Shown here: one piece after another, positions 32,725-42,775 of the stretch
How the letters are laid out: each line of letters opens with the position of its first letter
Numbering within the stretch: position 1 is the stretch's first letter
From: Alistipes_A hominis
GTDB taxonomy: Bacteria; Bacteroidota; Bacteroidia; Bacteroidales; Rikenellaceae
DNA: 64,000 bases
Assembly (NCBI RefSeq): GCF_014288115.1
Contig: NZ_JACOOK010000003.1
Span: forward strand, 186,001 to 250,000
Direction: 5' to 3'
Notes under the pieces: model-generated
Databases searched by the model: none
Told to the model about the DNA's origin: nothing
Seen by the model: the letters and a program-made list of their open reading frames with translations, nothing else
Made by a program: the position numbers and the translations under genes

Positions 32725-35700
32725 CTATTTCACGTCGTCGATGACGAGCGTCGGCTGTTGCGTCAGGCCGGCCGGCAGCAGGGTGTACTGATCCATTGTG
32801 AACGAACCGCCTTCGGTACGCCAGTTCCACGGGCCGTAAGCTCCTGCACGTGCCGGCAGCGCGTGCAGCGGGCCGAATGTGTTGCGGCGCGTAAGCACCA
32901 CGTTCAACTGCGCTACATCGCCTTTTTCGGCCACCTGGGTTACGTCCATTTGGTATGGAGCCCATCCGCAGATCTGGTGCGCATAGTCGTTGTTCAGTTC
33001 GATGCAACCGCCGTCGAAGCCCGGCATTTGCAGCATGATGCGTTCGCCGGCGGCGGGTTTCGGCAGGTTGCCGATCTGGTAGCAAACGGCTCCCGAGTAG
33101 AACGGAAGTCCCTGCGTCGCGATATCGCCCACTTTCAATTTGGCCGGTAGTTTGGTCAGCGTCCGCTGAATGCCTTTCAATTCGACGCCGAAATCGCCGA
33201 TCAGGTACAGCGCTTCGAGGTCGAGGTTGCGGCTGAAATTAGCGATTAGTTCGACCGTATTCCGGCCCTGCTGGAGGTAGTTTGTCGGGACGGCGAATTT
33301 ACGGATGCTGTTGTCGATGAACCAGCCCGCGGATTGTTCCATCGAAAGCTTCCGGCCGTTGATTACGGCGGTAAAGCGGTCGGGCGTTTCCAGACACAGG
33401 AAGAGGGTGTCGGAAGGCATGACCGCTACGTCGAACGGGAACTGCATTTTCAGTACGCCGAGCGGTTTTTGGTAGTTGACTCCGTCCGTTTTTTCCGCAT
33501 ACCAGGGCTGTACCATCTCTCCGCCACGGGGACGCAAGTCGAAATGCTTGCGTACCGCTTGATCGATTTTCATGATTTCGGTCAGCGGTTGCGCCGGCTG
33601 TTCGTCGATCTGCCAAGTGGCTACGTCCAGTACGCAGATATTCGGTTCGTTCAGCGTGTAATCGTACGTGTCGGGCAGGGATATCCGCGATTTTTCGGTA
33701 ATTACCGGCATCTGCCGGGCGAATGCCGGCGATGCGGCCGAGATCGTGTAAACTTTCTCCTCGTTGGGTTCGAACGAAGTGAGTATTTTTGATCCTTCGG
33801 CTCCGGAGCTTACGGTCGGCTGTTTCCATACGTCGCCCGTTTTGCAATCCCACAGCGTCACTTCGCCGGCGAACGGCAACGTTACGGTTACCGAATCGAA
33901 CTTCCGGCCGCGGTCCATGCTCATCAGTACGACGTAGTAGCGGTCGCCGTCCTGACGCACCTGACCGAAGACGTTTTTCATGTCGTTACCCGACGCATCG
34001 GTCACCTGTACTACGGGGCGGATCAGGCTTTTCACGGTCTCTACGATCGGTTTTTGCGCATAATCGATCCGGATGCTCTGCGCGGCCAGTTGCGCCGGGG
34101 CTTCCGACGCTACGGCATTGACGAATTTAGGCGCTTCGCCGGCGAAAATCACTTTGCCGCCGGCCTCCTCGAATTTCTGGAGTGCTTTCAGGGTTGTTTC
34201 GCGCATCGTTTCCATGTTTCCTACCAATACGGTGCGGTAGGAGGCGTGTCCCACGTTGAAAACGGGATTGCCTTCGGCGTCCTTACCCACGCTGCTGAGG
34301 CGTCCCATCATCTCCTCGTCGCCGTAGTCGAAGTCGATGCGTTCGCCGGCGAGCCAGTGGAACAGGTCTGCGTATTTCTGCTCCATCGAGACGATTTCGG
34401 GGGCCGATGCGCCCAAGCCGTTGAACGATTTGACGCTCACTTGGCTCATTACGCTTTCGATCGGGTTGACGATCAGCAGATCGCATACCGGAGCGCCCTG
34501 GTTCAGCATCACGCCCAGCCGCGAGAAGTAGTCTTCGACGTACTTATATTCTTTCCACCAGGGGGATTGGTAGAAGATGCTGGCCGGGTAGTCCCGTTTG
34601 GCCTCGCCTTCCATCGTGTACCACGACAGGTGGTGACAGCGCACGTTGATGCCGAACAGCGCCTGCCAGTCGCCGACGGCCTTGTGGTTCGCAAAGTTGA
34701 ACTGCCAGCCGGTGCAGCCGTACAGTTCCGACAGCAGCCATTTTTTGTCCAACTGACGGGCGGCGGAAGAGAGCTGTTTGACCACCCAGTAGGAGTTGTC
34801 GTGCTCGGTCAGCATGTCGACGCCCGGGTTGTGCTGGTATTCGTAGAAACGCATCAGCGAACCCTGCATGGTCACCTGGTTCGAGAAACTGTTTTCGTGC
34901 AGCACATGGCCGGTATAGATCATGTTGTGTTTCGTACACCAATCGTATTGCGGTTGGGCGAAGTTTTTCAAGAACAGCGTTTGTACCAGGTCGCAGTATT
35001 GCCATTTGGCGTCGTTGACCCGTTCGCCGTTTTCGCGCAGGAAAATTTTCGGCAGTTCGGCGGTCAGGTCTTCTCCGTATGTCTTTTTATACTCTTTCGG
35101 CAGTTTCGGCGTCCACGGAATGTGGTGGATACCGCTGGTCACTCCGTCGGTTTTGCTTTCGTGCGAGGTGAACAATCCGCCGCGGTGCGGTTCGTCGGTG
35201 AAGATCCCCTGGATGTTGCCGCCGAGCCGGGCGCCGCAGTGTTTTTCATACTGATCGTGCGTTAGGTAGATATAACGGTCGGTGGCTTCTCGGTTCATCG
35301 GGTCGAGGTAAGTGGTCCCGTTGTAGCCGTCGGAGCATTTTTCCGTTTCGTGCTGGAATTTCAGGACGGTTCTCCCGGCGTATCGGGTCATGTCGGATTC
35401 GGGGGTCAGCCGTTCCAGTTCCGAGTAGTCGATCCCGTCGAGCTTGCATACGAATGCCGAGACGATCGAATCGTTGTCCCACTTGAATTCCTCGGCGGGC
35501 ATCGTGTAGAGCGTCACGAAATTCATCCGGTAGGCCGGATTCTCGGTGACCATGCCGCCGGCGCTGCCCGAAGGCCAGCGGTCTTCGTCGTACAGAAACG
35601 CTTCCATGCCGATTTTTTCAGCTTCGTCGGCCACGGCGTTGGTCAGGTCGAACCACTCTTGCCCGAGGTATTCGGTCTTCAGTCCGACGCGGGAGTGCAA

Positions 35701-35943
35701 AAAGGCGCCTCCCATACCCATCTCTTTGAAAATATGAAGCTGGCGGATCAGTTCGTCTTTTTCGAGCCGTCCGTTCCACGACCAGAACGGTTTGCCCCGC
35801 CATTCGTGGCCGGGATCCCGGAAAGTCGTGTACAGCGAATCGTCGCTCAGGGTAGCCGTCTGTCGTTTCGTGTTGGACGTACAGGCAGCCGTTGCAAGTG
35901 CGACAGCGAGCAATACGGGTAAAATCGATTTTTTCATTTTCAT
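32725..35943 (-). CDS. GH106-like glycoside hydrolase lipoprotein (alpha-L-rhamnosidase-type)
   Basis: A 1072-residue lipoprotein (lipobox with Cys21 in LATAAC). The N-terminal part carries the family pattern KPFWSWNGRLEKDELIRQL, MGGAFLHSRVGLKTEYLG, EAFLYDEDRWPSGSAGG and FTDEPHRGGLFTSHES. A central TIM-barrel region has LLSELYGCTGW and DMLTEHDNSYW. The C-terminal quarter is beta-sandwich like, with a carbohydrate-binding style RFTAVINGRKLSM and LQQGRNTVELIANFS. These features fit glycosyl hydrolase family 106, whose characterised members release L-rhamnose from complex pectin. Substrate for this copy is unproven. No polysaccharide-utilisation partner (SusC/SusD) adjoins; a glycerophosphodiesterase lies downstream. 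Confidence 0.8.
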   Translation of the reverse strand: MKMKKSILPVLLAVALATAACTSNTKRQTATLSDDSLYTTFRDPGHEWRGKPFWSWNGRLEKDELIRQLHIFKEMGMGGAFLHSRVGLKTEYLGQEWFDLTNAVADEAEKIGMEAFLYDEDRWPSGSAGGMVTENPAYRMNFVTLYTMPAEEFKWDNDSIVSAFVCKLDGIDYSELERLTPESDMTRYAGRTVLKFQHETEKCSDGYNGTTYLDPMNREATDRYIYLTHDQYEKHCGARLGGNIQGIFTDEPHRGGLFTSHESKTDGVTSGIHHIPWTPKLPKEYKKTYGEDLTAELPKIFLRENGERVNDAKWQYCDLVQTLFLKNFAQPQYDWCTKHNMIYTGHVLHENSFSNQVTMQGSLMRFYEYQHNPGVDMLTEHDNSYWVVKQLSSAARQLDKKWLLSELYGCTGWQFNFANHKAVGDWQALFGINVRCHHLSWYTMEGEAKRDYPASIFYQSPWWKEYKYVEDYFSRLGVMLNQGAPVCDLLIVNPIESVMSQVSVKSFNGLGASAPEIVSMEQKYADLFHWLAGERIDFDYGDEEMMGRLSSVGKDAEGNPVFNVGHASYRTVLVGNMETMRETTLKALQKFEEAGGKVIFAGEAPKFVNAVASEAPAQLAAQSIRIDYAQKPIVETVKSLIRPVVQVTDASGNDMKNVFGQVRQDGDRYYVVLMSMDRGRKFDSVTVTLPFAGEVTLWDCKTGDVWKQPTVSSGAEGSKILTSFEPNEEKVYTISAASPAFARQMPVITEKSRISLPDTYDYTLNEPNICVLDVATWQIDEQPAQPLTEIMKIDQAVRKHFDLRPRGGEMVQPWYAEKTDGVNYQKPLGVLKMQFPFDVAVMPSDTLFLCLETPDRFTAVINGRKLSMEQSAGWFIDNSIRKFAVPTNYLQQGRNTVELIANFSRNLDLEALYLIGDFGVELKGIQRTLTKLPAKLKVGDIATQGLPFYSGAVCYQIGNLPKPAAGERIMLQMPGFDGGCIELNNDYAHQICGWAPYQMDVTQVAEKGDVAQLNVVLTRRNTFGPLHALPARAGAYGPWNWRTEGGSFTMDQYTLLPAGLTQQPTLVIDDVK

Positions 35944-36332
35944 TTGAGTTATTGAATTTTGGGGTGCGATTCCGAAGAAAACTTTCCTAATTTTTTACAA
36001 AATAAACTAAATTAATTGATTTTAGGAAGATAAAACCGTCTTATTTTTCCGCATTGCGGAATGTTTTTTACAACCGCAGAAATGGATTCCGGATTTTTAT
36101 CGGTGTTTTTACAGGCGCGGGACGATCTGGCGGCTTCGCATTTTCGGGCGGTACGGATGGGGCGGGTGCGAAAAAGTTTCTTAATAATTTTAAAAAAAAA
36201 GGTTTTTTCCTGTTTTTTCGCATCGGGAAATGCCGGATATTTTAATTAACTTCGCACCCGAAATGAAATTCAGATTCCGGGCGCGTTTTCGAAATTTGCG
36301 GAGGGATGCTCGGGTCGTAGCAGACAGACGGT
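35944..36332. other. Divergent intergenic region, no gene seen
   Basis: A 389-base region between the leftward GH106-like gene and a rightward transporter. It is AT-rich in its first 130 bases and contains the short palindrome CCGCATTGCGG near 36050 and long A and T runs near 36190. Short open frames here lack family support. Promoters for both flanking genes must lie here, but no full consensus was identified. Confidence 0.5.
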
Positions 36333-38021
36333 ATGGAGGAATTTTTTCGCAATTTGTTTTTCGGGAACGATGCGTTCTGGGGAGGCGGGGTCGCTCATTC
36401 GGTGTTGATTCTCGCCGTGGTGATTTCGCTCGGCGTTGCGTTGGGTAAGATCAAGATTGCCGGGGTGCGGCTCGGCGTTACGTGGATTCTGTTCGTCGGG
36501 ATCACGTTCAGCCATTTCGGGATGCAGCTCAACGAGCACCTGTTACACTTCCTGAAAGAATTCGGATTGATCCTGTTCGTCTATTCGATCGGGCTGCAGG
36601 TGGGGCCGAGTTTCTTTTCCTCGTTTAAGAAGGGAGGCGTCCAGTTGAACCTGATGGCTACCGGGATCGTGCTGCTGGGAGTCGTAATTACCTACGTGAT
36701 TTATTTGATTACCGGTCTGCCGATTACGACGATGGTCGGGATTCTTTCCGGCGCCGTGACCAATACGCCCGGTCTGGGAGCCGCTCAGCAGGCATACAGC
36801 GACATGACCGGGATCGACTCCCCGGATATCGCGATGGGGTATGCTGTGGCTTATCCGCTCGGCGTGCTCGGGATCATCCTGTCGATGATCTTCATCCGCT
36901 GGATTTTCAGGATCCGTTTCGAAGAGGAAGACAAGGCTTATACGGTCAAACAGGGCGGTGCGCACGAAGCCGTGCGTATTTCGGTCGAAGTGAAGAATCC
37001 GTTTCTGGACGGAAAGACCGTTTTGCAGATCAAGCGACTAATAAACAGACAGTTCGTTATTTCCCGCGTACTGCATCCGGACGGACGTATCGACATCGCG
37101 GGTTCGCAGACTCCGCTGTCGGTCGGCGATAAGGCGCTGATCGTGACCACGACCGACGATATGGGATTGATTACCGATTTCGTCGGCGAGAAACTCGATA
37201 TGGACAAAGACGAGTGGGAACGTCTCGACAACCAGTTGATTTCGCGGCGCATCATGATTACGAAATCGAAACTCAACGGGCAGTATATCGGCGCCCTGCG
37301 GCTGCGCAGCGGTTACGGCGTCAATGTGACGCGGGTAAACCGGGCCGGCGTCGATCTGATCCCGAACCATAATTTGCAGCTTCAGATGGGCGACCGGCTG
37401 ACCGTCGTGGGCAGCGAGTCGGCGATCAATGCCGTTTCGAAAATACTCGGCAACTCGATGCGGCGGCTGAACGAACCGAATCTGATTCCGATTTTCGTCG
37501 GGATTTTCCTCGGGGTCGTGCTCGGTAGCGTGCCGATCATGTTTCCCGGCATTCCGCAGCCGGTCAAATTGGGGCTGGCGGGAGGTCCGCTGGTCGTTTC
37601 GATTCTGATCAGCCGTTTCGGGCCGCACTATAAGCTGGTGACCTATACGACGATGAGCGCCAACCTGATGCTGCGCGAGATCGGGATTGCGCTGTTTCTC
37701 GCCTGCGTCGGCCTGGGGGCCGGCGAAGGATTCGTCCACACGGTGCTGTACGAGGAGGGCTATCATTGGATCGGTTACGGCTTCATCATCACGGTACTGC
37801 CGTTGCTGATCGTCGGGATCATTGCCCGGAAGGTGCTTAAGGTCAATTATTATACGCTGATGGGCGTGTCTGCCGGGGCGATGACCGATCCTCCTGCGTT
37901 GGCCTACTCGAACGGCGTGGCCGGCAACGATATGCCGTCGGTGGGGTATGCGACCGTTTACCCGCTGACTATGTTCCTGCGCATCCTGACGGCCCAGTTA
38001 TTGATTCTGTGCGTGTCCTGA
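36333..38021 (+). CDS. AspT/YidE/YbjL-type putative transporter
   Basis: A 562-residue membrane protein with two hydrophobic blocks (about residues 1-200 and 380-562), each with five or six helices, flanking two TrkA-C-like domains (ISVEVKNPFLDGKTVLQIKR and LNGQYIGALRLRSGYGVNVT). The duplicated family motifs are GLILFVYSIGLQVGPSFFSS with GAVTNTPGLGAAQQAY in the first half and LFLACVGLGAGEGF with GAMTDPPALAYSN in the second. This is the aspartate:alanine exchanger-like family; the substrate is not known for most members. It stands alone and ends in a hairpin terminator shared with the convergent DUF5106 gene. Confidence 0.88.
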   Translation: MEEFFRNLFFGNDAFWGGGVAHSVLILAVVISLGVALGKIKIAGVRLGVTWILFVGITFSHFGMQLNEHLLHFLKEFGLILFVYSIGLQVGPSFFSSFKKGGVQLNLMATGIVLLGVVITYVIYLITGLPITTMVGILSGAVTNTPGLGAAQQAYSDMTGIDSPDIAMGYAVAYPLGVLGIILSMIFIRWIFRIRFEEEDKAYTVKQGGAHEAVRISVEVKNPFLDGKTVLQIKRLINRQFVISRVLHPDGRIDIAGSQTPLSVGDKALIVTTTDDMGLITDFVGEKLDMDKDEWERLDNQLISRRIMITKSKLNGQYIGALRLRSGYGVNVTRVNRAGVDLIPNHNLQLQMGDRLTVVGSESAINAVSKILGNSMRRLNEPNLIPIFVGIFLGVVLGSVPIMFPGIPQPVKLGLAGGPLVVSILISRFGPHYKLVTYTTMSANLMLREIGIALFLACVGLGAGEGFVHTVLYEEGYHWIGYGFIITVLPLLIVGIIARKVLKVNYYTLMGVSAGAMTDPPALAYSNGVAGNDMPSVGYATVYPLTMFLRILTAQLLILCVS

Positions 38022-38062
38022 CCGCCGGTTTTCGGCATGGTTTGAAGAAGAAAAATATCCGG

Positions 38063-38090
38063 AGCCGGAAAGTGTAACTACTTTTCGGCT
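38063..38090. terminator. Hairpin terminator between convergent genes
   Basis: An 11-bp stem (AGCCGGAAAGT with ACTTTTCGGCT, one G-T pair), loop 6, followed by TTTTT. It serves the transporter gene and overlaps the last codons of the convergent DUF5106 gene. Confidence 0.75.
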
Positions 38091-38998
38091 TTTTGTGTCA
38101 GGTAATGTTCGATTTCTCCGAACGGAGCGTCTTTCAGGATTACGAACTTTTTCCGGTCGATCAGGTAAAGGGTCGGGATGGCGCGCAGGTCGTACAGTTC
38201 TTCGTTCTTGATCTGCTGCGAAGCGTCGTAGCCGTTCAGCCAATGCGTCGGAAGCGTCGGAAGGTATTCTTTCCATGCTTTCATGTCTTCATCCGGATAC
38301 ATCGACAGCACTTTCAGCCGTTTGTCCCCGATCATTTTACGAACCGTTTCCGAATCGTTGATCTGGTCGATCGTCTCTTGGCACGCATGGCAGCCGGGAT
38401 TATTGAAGAACAGGATCAGGTATTCGGCGTCGATGTCGTACAGCGTGCCGGTCTTTCCTGAAGCCAGCGTGTAGGCGAAATCCGTCGCAGGCATTTCCGG
38501 ACGGTTCCGCTGAGCCAGGTCGAGGCGGTAACGCATGCGTGTCTTTTCCGCTTCGGACGTTTTCGGAGAGCCGATAGCAACCCGTAGAACGGTGATATAG
38601 AGCGTTTCGTTGCGCATCGGGGAGTTCGGATCATAGAGGTATTTCTCGAATAGGTCTAAAAAATGGGCGTACATTGCCGTATCCGCTTCCGCTTTCGACA
38701 GCGTGGTTTTGATTGATGCGGCGGCGGTTTCGGCGTTCATGTGTTCGATGATGTGGACGTAATCGGCAAAAGCCTGTTCCGTTGTTTCCGGTTTGCCGAT
38801 CAGCGAGGTATCCGTGAAATCGAAATTCCGCCAGTAATTTTTGCCGATGTATGCGGCCCGGTCGTCCGGGTTGTCCAGGATACTGGGAACTTCGATCATT
38901 TGGAAATTTTTGGATGCCGTAGTCTGTTTTTTTTCGTTTCCGGAGCCGCACGCTCCTGCCAGGCAGCACAAGGCGAGTAAGCAGAAAATTTTTGCCAT
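38078..38998 (-). CDS. DUF5106 thioredoxin-like lipoprotein
   Basis: A 306-residue lipoprotein (lipobox LAGAC, Cys17). Residues 40-160 match the DUF5106 helical domain (YIGKNYWRNFDFTDTSLI, then FADYVHIIEHMN, and RNETLYITVLRVAIGS). The C-terminal 130 residues form a thioredoxin-like fold with LFFNNPGCHACQETI, giving a CxxC at Cys203 and Cys206, and IPTLYLIDRKKFVIL with the cis-proline. A disulfide oxidoreductase role in the periplasm is likely, but the partner is unknown. It starts 12 bases after the AsmA-like gene, so they are probably cotranscribed. Confidence 0.8.
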   Translation of the reverse strand: MAKIFCLLALCCLAGACGSGNEKKQTTASKNFQMIEVPSILDNPDDRAAYIGKNYWRNFDFTDTSLIGKPETTEQAFADYVHIIEHMNAETAAASIKTTLSKAEADTAMYAHFLDLFEKYLYDPNSPMRNETLYITVLRVAIGSPKTSEAEKTRMRYRLDLAQRNRPEMPATDFAYTLASGKTGTLYDIDAEYLILFFNNPGCHACQETIDQINDSETVRKMIGDKRLKVLSMYPDEDMKAWKEYLPTLPTHWLNGYDASQQIKNEELYDLRAIPTLYLIDRKKFVILKDAPFGEIEHYLTQKAEK

Positions 38999-39010
38999 AT
39001 CGTTGTTTTT

Positions 39011-42000
39011 TTAATTGTTCGTTTTCGCTTTTTTGCGTTCCCGCTTTTGTTGTCTCAGTAGGGCGCGCTGTTCTTTCCGTCCGGACGTTTTCGTTTCGGC
39101 GGGAGTTATCGTCGGCGGTGTCGTTTCCGAAACGGCCGTGTCCGGTTTTTGTCGAACAGCCGTGCTGTCGGTTCCGTTTTCCGAGGAGTCGATTCCCGGT
39201 AGGATGCCCTGGCGTTGCAATTCGAGACTGTCCGCCTTCGACAGCGCTTCGCTGTCGGTATTTACGGTCAGCGAATCGGCGGCCGGCGTGATCTTCATCC
39301 CGCTGAGCGATGCGGCTTCGATCCCCTTGTGGAAGATGTCGGTGATCGTATGCCGCAGGTTGACGCGCGTCGTGTCGATCAGTCCGACGTACGACGGGAT
39401 ATTCTCGCTGCGGTAGCGCGCCCGGCCCAGCCGGAATTTGAATTTGTCGAGCGTGCCGAAAATATTGATGCCGAGGCGGAACGGGATCGGTGATTTGAGC
39501 ACCGATATATGGTAGTTGAAACTCATGTCGAGTTTCTGCACGCCGCTGACGGCGGCTTTGTAGCGGTCCATCTCGATGATGAACGGGAACAGCTCGATCT
39601 GGTTGTTGCGCACCAACATATTGACCGAAATGCGGTCGATCAAGTTGCGTTGCTTGTTCTTGAAATGCATCATTTTGGCGATCTCGGTAAAGGTCTCGCC
39701 GTCGAGCAGCACCATGTTCTCGCCGTGGATGCTGCATGCGGCGTTCAGCGTCGACAGGTCGATGTTCATCATCGTGTCGACGGCCGCGGTCGCCGCGATC
39801 TGGCAGTCCACGACGCCTTCGAACGACCGCAGCATCGGCAGCATCGAGTCGACTTCCGGAATCAAGCTGATCAGCCGGTCGACTTTCATCCGGGTCAGTT
39901 CCAAGTCGAACCCGGTGATGATGTCGTCCCGGCTGCGGGTCGCGTACAGTGCCGTCAGGTTCATGCTGCCGGCGTCGGTTTCGGCTTTCATGTCTTTGAT
40001 CTGGAGGCAGCGGTCGCGGGCGATCAGTTCGGCTGCCAGCGAGTTCAGGCGCAGATTCGTATAGATGCCGTAGTGCGTGCACAGGTCGATCTGCGCATCG
40101 ACATTCGACGGGATCACGATCAGCGGACTCGCTGCGGTGGTGTCGTCCACGCCGCTTTGTTCGGCGATCACCTGTTGCAATTGTTCGCTGTTCTCGGCTT
40201 CGGCGACCGATCTCTGGTAGGTTTCCGAAGCGTTTTCGTATTGTGCGCCGACGGTCGCGGCATGGATCAGTTCGTTGAAGTTCAGCGTATCCGATTCGAT
40301 GTTCATTTTGATCTTCAACTGTCCCCGTCCGAGTAGTACGCGGCGCAGGTTCGAGATTTCGCCGGTCAGTTCGAGCGACGACTGTCCGGATTGAATCTGT
40401 GTGTTTTTCAATTTGACGGCATCGGTCGTAAAGGCAATATCGACGTTTTGCAGCGTGTTGGTCAGCGGAAAGTAGGGGGTCAGCAGCCGTCCCGAAGCGG
40501 CTTTTACCGATCCGCTGGCGTCCCATCGGCGCAACATCTCCGCCGCGCTTTTGTCGAGCGACAGATCGAGGTCGGAGCCCGAAAAGTCGTCTTTGCGCGA
40601 ACGGCTTCGCATCTGCGTTCGGGAACGGTGGTACGCGAACAGCGAATCGCGCGCGACGGACGGATAGGCCTGTTGCAGCGAATCGAGCAGTTGCCGCCGC
40701 CGAGCCGAGTCCATTCGGTTCGGAACCAGCGTCGCTCGGAAATCGACATGCCCGTTTTGCAGATCGTAGCGGTTGACGGCGCTTTTCGCCTGCATCGCCC
40801 GTGCGTCGAATCCCAATTGAAGCAGCGGCACCGCCGGATTTTTTTCAGAAGGAACAATGCTGAAATTGCTTTGCATACCGTCCAGACGAATCCAGGTGGA
40901 GTCGAATGCCGCCATCGCGAGCATACGCGCCTCGACGCGGCCGTTCAGCGGATGTACGACGGTCGTGTCGCCGCTCAGCGTCGATGCTGCGCTGTGGGCC
41001 GACGCCGATACGGCCGATCCGAGCAGCACCCACTGCCGTTTCATGCGGAGGTTTAACGTGTCGGCTTTGACGGTCGTGTGCAGCATCTCGGCATCTTTCC
41101 CGATCAGCGAGTCTTGCCGGTTGCGGTCCGACCCGAAATGGATCATCCCGCCGCCGACCATCATGAAAATCGTATCGCGGGGGATATCGACCAGTAGGCT
41201 GTCGAGCGTAATGGTGCCCTCTACCCGTGTTTTGCCGATCTTTCCGATCTGAAGCTGACTGATCCGGAACGAAGCGTCGGTATTCAGTCCGAGCCGTCCG
41301 CGTACGGCGATGTCCTGTTTCGACGGGAACAGGATCGACAGCGTGTCCAGGTAGACGGCTCCGGTCAGTTTCATCCGCACGGCCGGATCGCGCATCGCGT
41401 TCCACACCGAGCCGCTGCCGTGCAGCCGGATGCCCGATCCGGCGATGTCCAGTTTGCGGAATACCGCGCCGGTCGAGTCCGGCCGTTGCGGATCGTAGCG
41501 CAGCGAAGCGTCGATCCCGAACCGGTCGATCCGCGCCTTCGCGTTTTTGTAGGAGAGGTATCCGTCGTTGGTCGTGACGTCGAGGTCGATCCGTGGCAGG
41601 CGTCCGTCGCTGAACCGGTAGCTGCCGTCGATCCGGGTATGCAGGTCGAAGGCGAGGTTGGTGTCGAATGCCCGGAGCATCGGCATCAGTTGCGGCGGAA
41701 CGAGGGTGATCGCCCGTTCGAGCGCCAGCGGCCGGATCGTGCACTGCAGTTCGGAAACGATGCTGTCCCGGGCGATCGACACGCGGCCGTCGAATCCTAT
41801 CGGGATGTCTCCCAGTTGCAGGTTCAGTTTATCGAGCGCGATCGTTTCGGGATGTTTCGGATTGAACGTGAAACCGCCTTTCAGGGCGACCGGCAGGCTG
41901 CTGCAGGCGTCCAGCGTATCGAGCCGGACGCTGTTCACGGAGCTCAGGTCGATTTTGTAGTCGTGGCGGAACGTGTTTTTAAGCCGCAGGTGCTCCAGGT

Positions 42001-42652
42001 CGACCGTAGCGTACAGCTTGTCGGGCTTGCTGTCGTACACGATTCGTCCGCTGTTGCGAATGTCCAGGCCGGCGATGTTCAGGTATAGGTCGCCGCCCTG
42101 CTCCGTGGAGTCGCCGGCCGTTGTGTCCGCCGCGAAGATTTCCCAGTTGGCTTTGCCCCACGGGGAAACGTAGGCATAGACTCTCGGCCGCGTCAGGGCG
42201 ATCCGGCGGATCGAAATGCGCGAGGCCAGCAGTTGCGGCAGGTTCAGCGAAACCGAAAATTCGTCGAATTTCAGCAGCGTGTCGGCCGCCGCCGGAATCC
42301 GGGTTCTCAGCGAGTCGGGCAATCCGGCGAAAGCGTGCGAAATGATCTCGCCGCCGGAAAGTTTGACGCTGACGTTTGGGAAGTTCTCGAATACGGACAG
42401 CGTGACGGTGTCGAACCGTACCTGCGCGTCCAGATAGCGACTGCTGTATTCGTTCACCAGCGGCGTTAACCGCGACGGGGTCAGGATCAGCGCTACGGCT
42501 CCGAGCAACAGCGCGATGAGCAGCAACAGCGAACCGGTCAGTACGGCGAACAGTTTGATCAATCGGCGCGGTACGTTTTTTTTCGCTTTGCGGCCCGTTT
42601 CCGGGCCTTTTTCGAGGGCTTTACGCTGCGGTTCCATCGGTTTCTTTTCCAT
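39011..42652 (-). CDS. AsmA-family protein
   Basis: A 1213-residue protein. After a basic N-terminal stretch comes one membrane anchor (LFAVLTGSLLLLIALLLGAVALIL). A very long beta-rich periplasmic part follows. It starts with the AsmA N-terminal pattern VNEYSSRYLDAQVRFDTVTLSVFENFPNVSV and has the C-terminal AsmA_2-like repeats (FDLHTRIDGSYRFSDG, AVSGVQKLDMSFNYHISVL). The last 60 residues are low-complexity and basic. Such proteins are thought to carry lipids between membranes. The start is the ATG at 42652, which follows a -7 element; an upstream ATG at 42712 is rejected because it precedes that promoter. The DUF5106 gene follows. Confidence 0.85.
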   Translation of the reverse strand: MEKKPMEPQRKALEKGPETGRKAKKNVPRRLIKLFAVLTGSLLLLIALLLGAVALILTPSRLTPLVNEYSSRYLDAQVRFDTVTLSVFENFPNVSVKLSGGEIISHAFAGLPDSLRTRIPAAADTLLKFDEFSVSLNLPQLLASRISIRRIALTRPRVYAYVSPWGKANWEIFAADTTAGDSTEQGGDLYLNIAGLDIRNSGRIVYDSKPDKLYATVDLEHLRLKNTFRHDYKIDLSSVNSVRLDTLDACSSLPVALKGGFTFNPKHPETIALDKLNLQLGDIPIGFDGRVSIARDSIVSELQCTIRPLALERAITLVPPQLMPMLRAFDTNLAFDLHTRIDGSYRFSDGRLPRIDLDVTTNDGYLSYKNAKARIDRFGIDASLRYDPQRPDSTGAVFRKLDIAGSGIRLHGSGSVWNAMRDPAVRMKLTGAVYLDTLSILFPSKQDIAVRGRLGLNTDASFRISQLQIGKIGKTRVEGTITLDSLLVDIPRDTIFMMVGGGMIHFGSDRNRQDSLIGKDAEMLHTTVKADTLNLRMKRQWVLLGSAVSASAHSAASTLSGDTTVVHPLNGRVEARMLAMAAFDSTWIRLDGMQSNFSIVPSEKNPAVPLLQLGFDARAMQAKSAVNRYDLQNGHVDFRATLVPNRMDSARRRQLLDSLQQAYPSVARDSLFAYHRSRTQMRSRSRKDDFSGSDLDLSLDKSAAEMLRRWDASGSVKAASGRLLTPYFPLTNTLQNVDIAFTTDAVKLKNTQIQSGQSSLELTGEISNLRRVLLGRGQLKIKMNIESDTLNFNELIHAATVGAQYENASETYQRSVAEAENSEQLQQVIAEQSGVDDTTAASPLIVIPSNVDAQIDLCTHYGIYTNLRLNSLAAELIARDRCLQIKDMKAETDAGSMNLTALYATRSRDDIITGFDLELTRMKVDRLISLIPEVDSMLPMLRSFEGVVDCQIAATAAVDTMMNIDLSTLNAACSIHGENMVLLDGETFTEIAKMMHFKNKQRNLIDRISVNMLVRNNQIELFPFIIEMDRYKAAVSGVQKLDMSFNYHISVLKSPIPFRLGINIFGTLDKFKFRLGRARYRSENIPSYVGLIDTTRVNLRHTITDIFHKGIEAASLSGMKITPAADSLTVNTDSEALSKADSLELQRQGILPGIDSSENGTDSTAVRQKPDTAVSETTPPTITPAETKTSGRKEQRALLRQQKRERKKAKTNN

Positions 42653-42669
42653 GTTTGCGTTGCACGTTG

Positions 42670-42677
42670 CAAATATA
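42670..42677 (-). promoter_or_regulatory. -7 element of the AsmA-like gene
   Basis: TATATTTG on the reverse strand lies 18 bases before the start codon at 42652 and decides against the longer open frame. Confidence 0.5.
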
Positions 42678-42716
42678 ACAATTTCCGGCGGGATAGCGCT
42701 TGCCGGCAACAAGATG

Positions 42717-42750
42717 AAAGCGCCCCGTCTCTTACGAAACGGAGCGCTTT
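42717..42750. terminator. Hairpin terminator after fucO
   Basis: A 12-bp stem with one mismatch (AAAGCGCCCCGT with ACGGAGCGCTTT) and a 10-base loop lies just after the fucO stop on the reverse strand. Confidence 0.7.
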
Positions 42751-42775
42751 CGGGTTTAATTATGCCGTGAAAAAG

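Noticed and set aside
36061..36249. A short rightward frame before the AspT-like transporter
   Set aside because: No ribosome site, no family match and composition like intergenic DNA.
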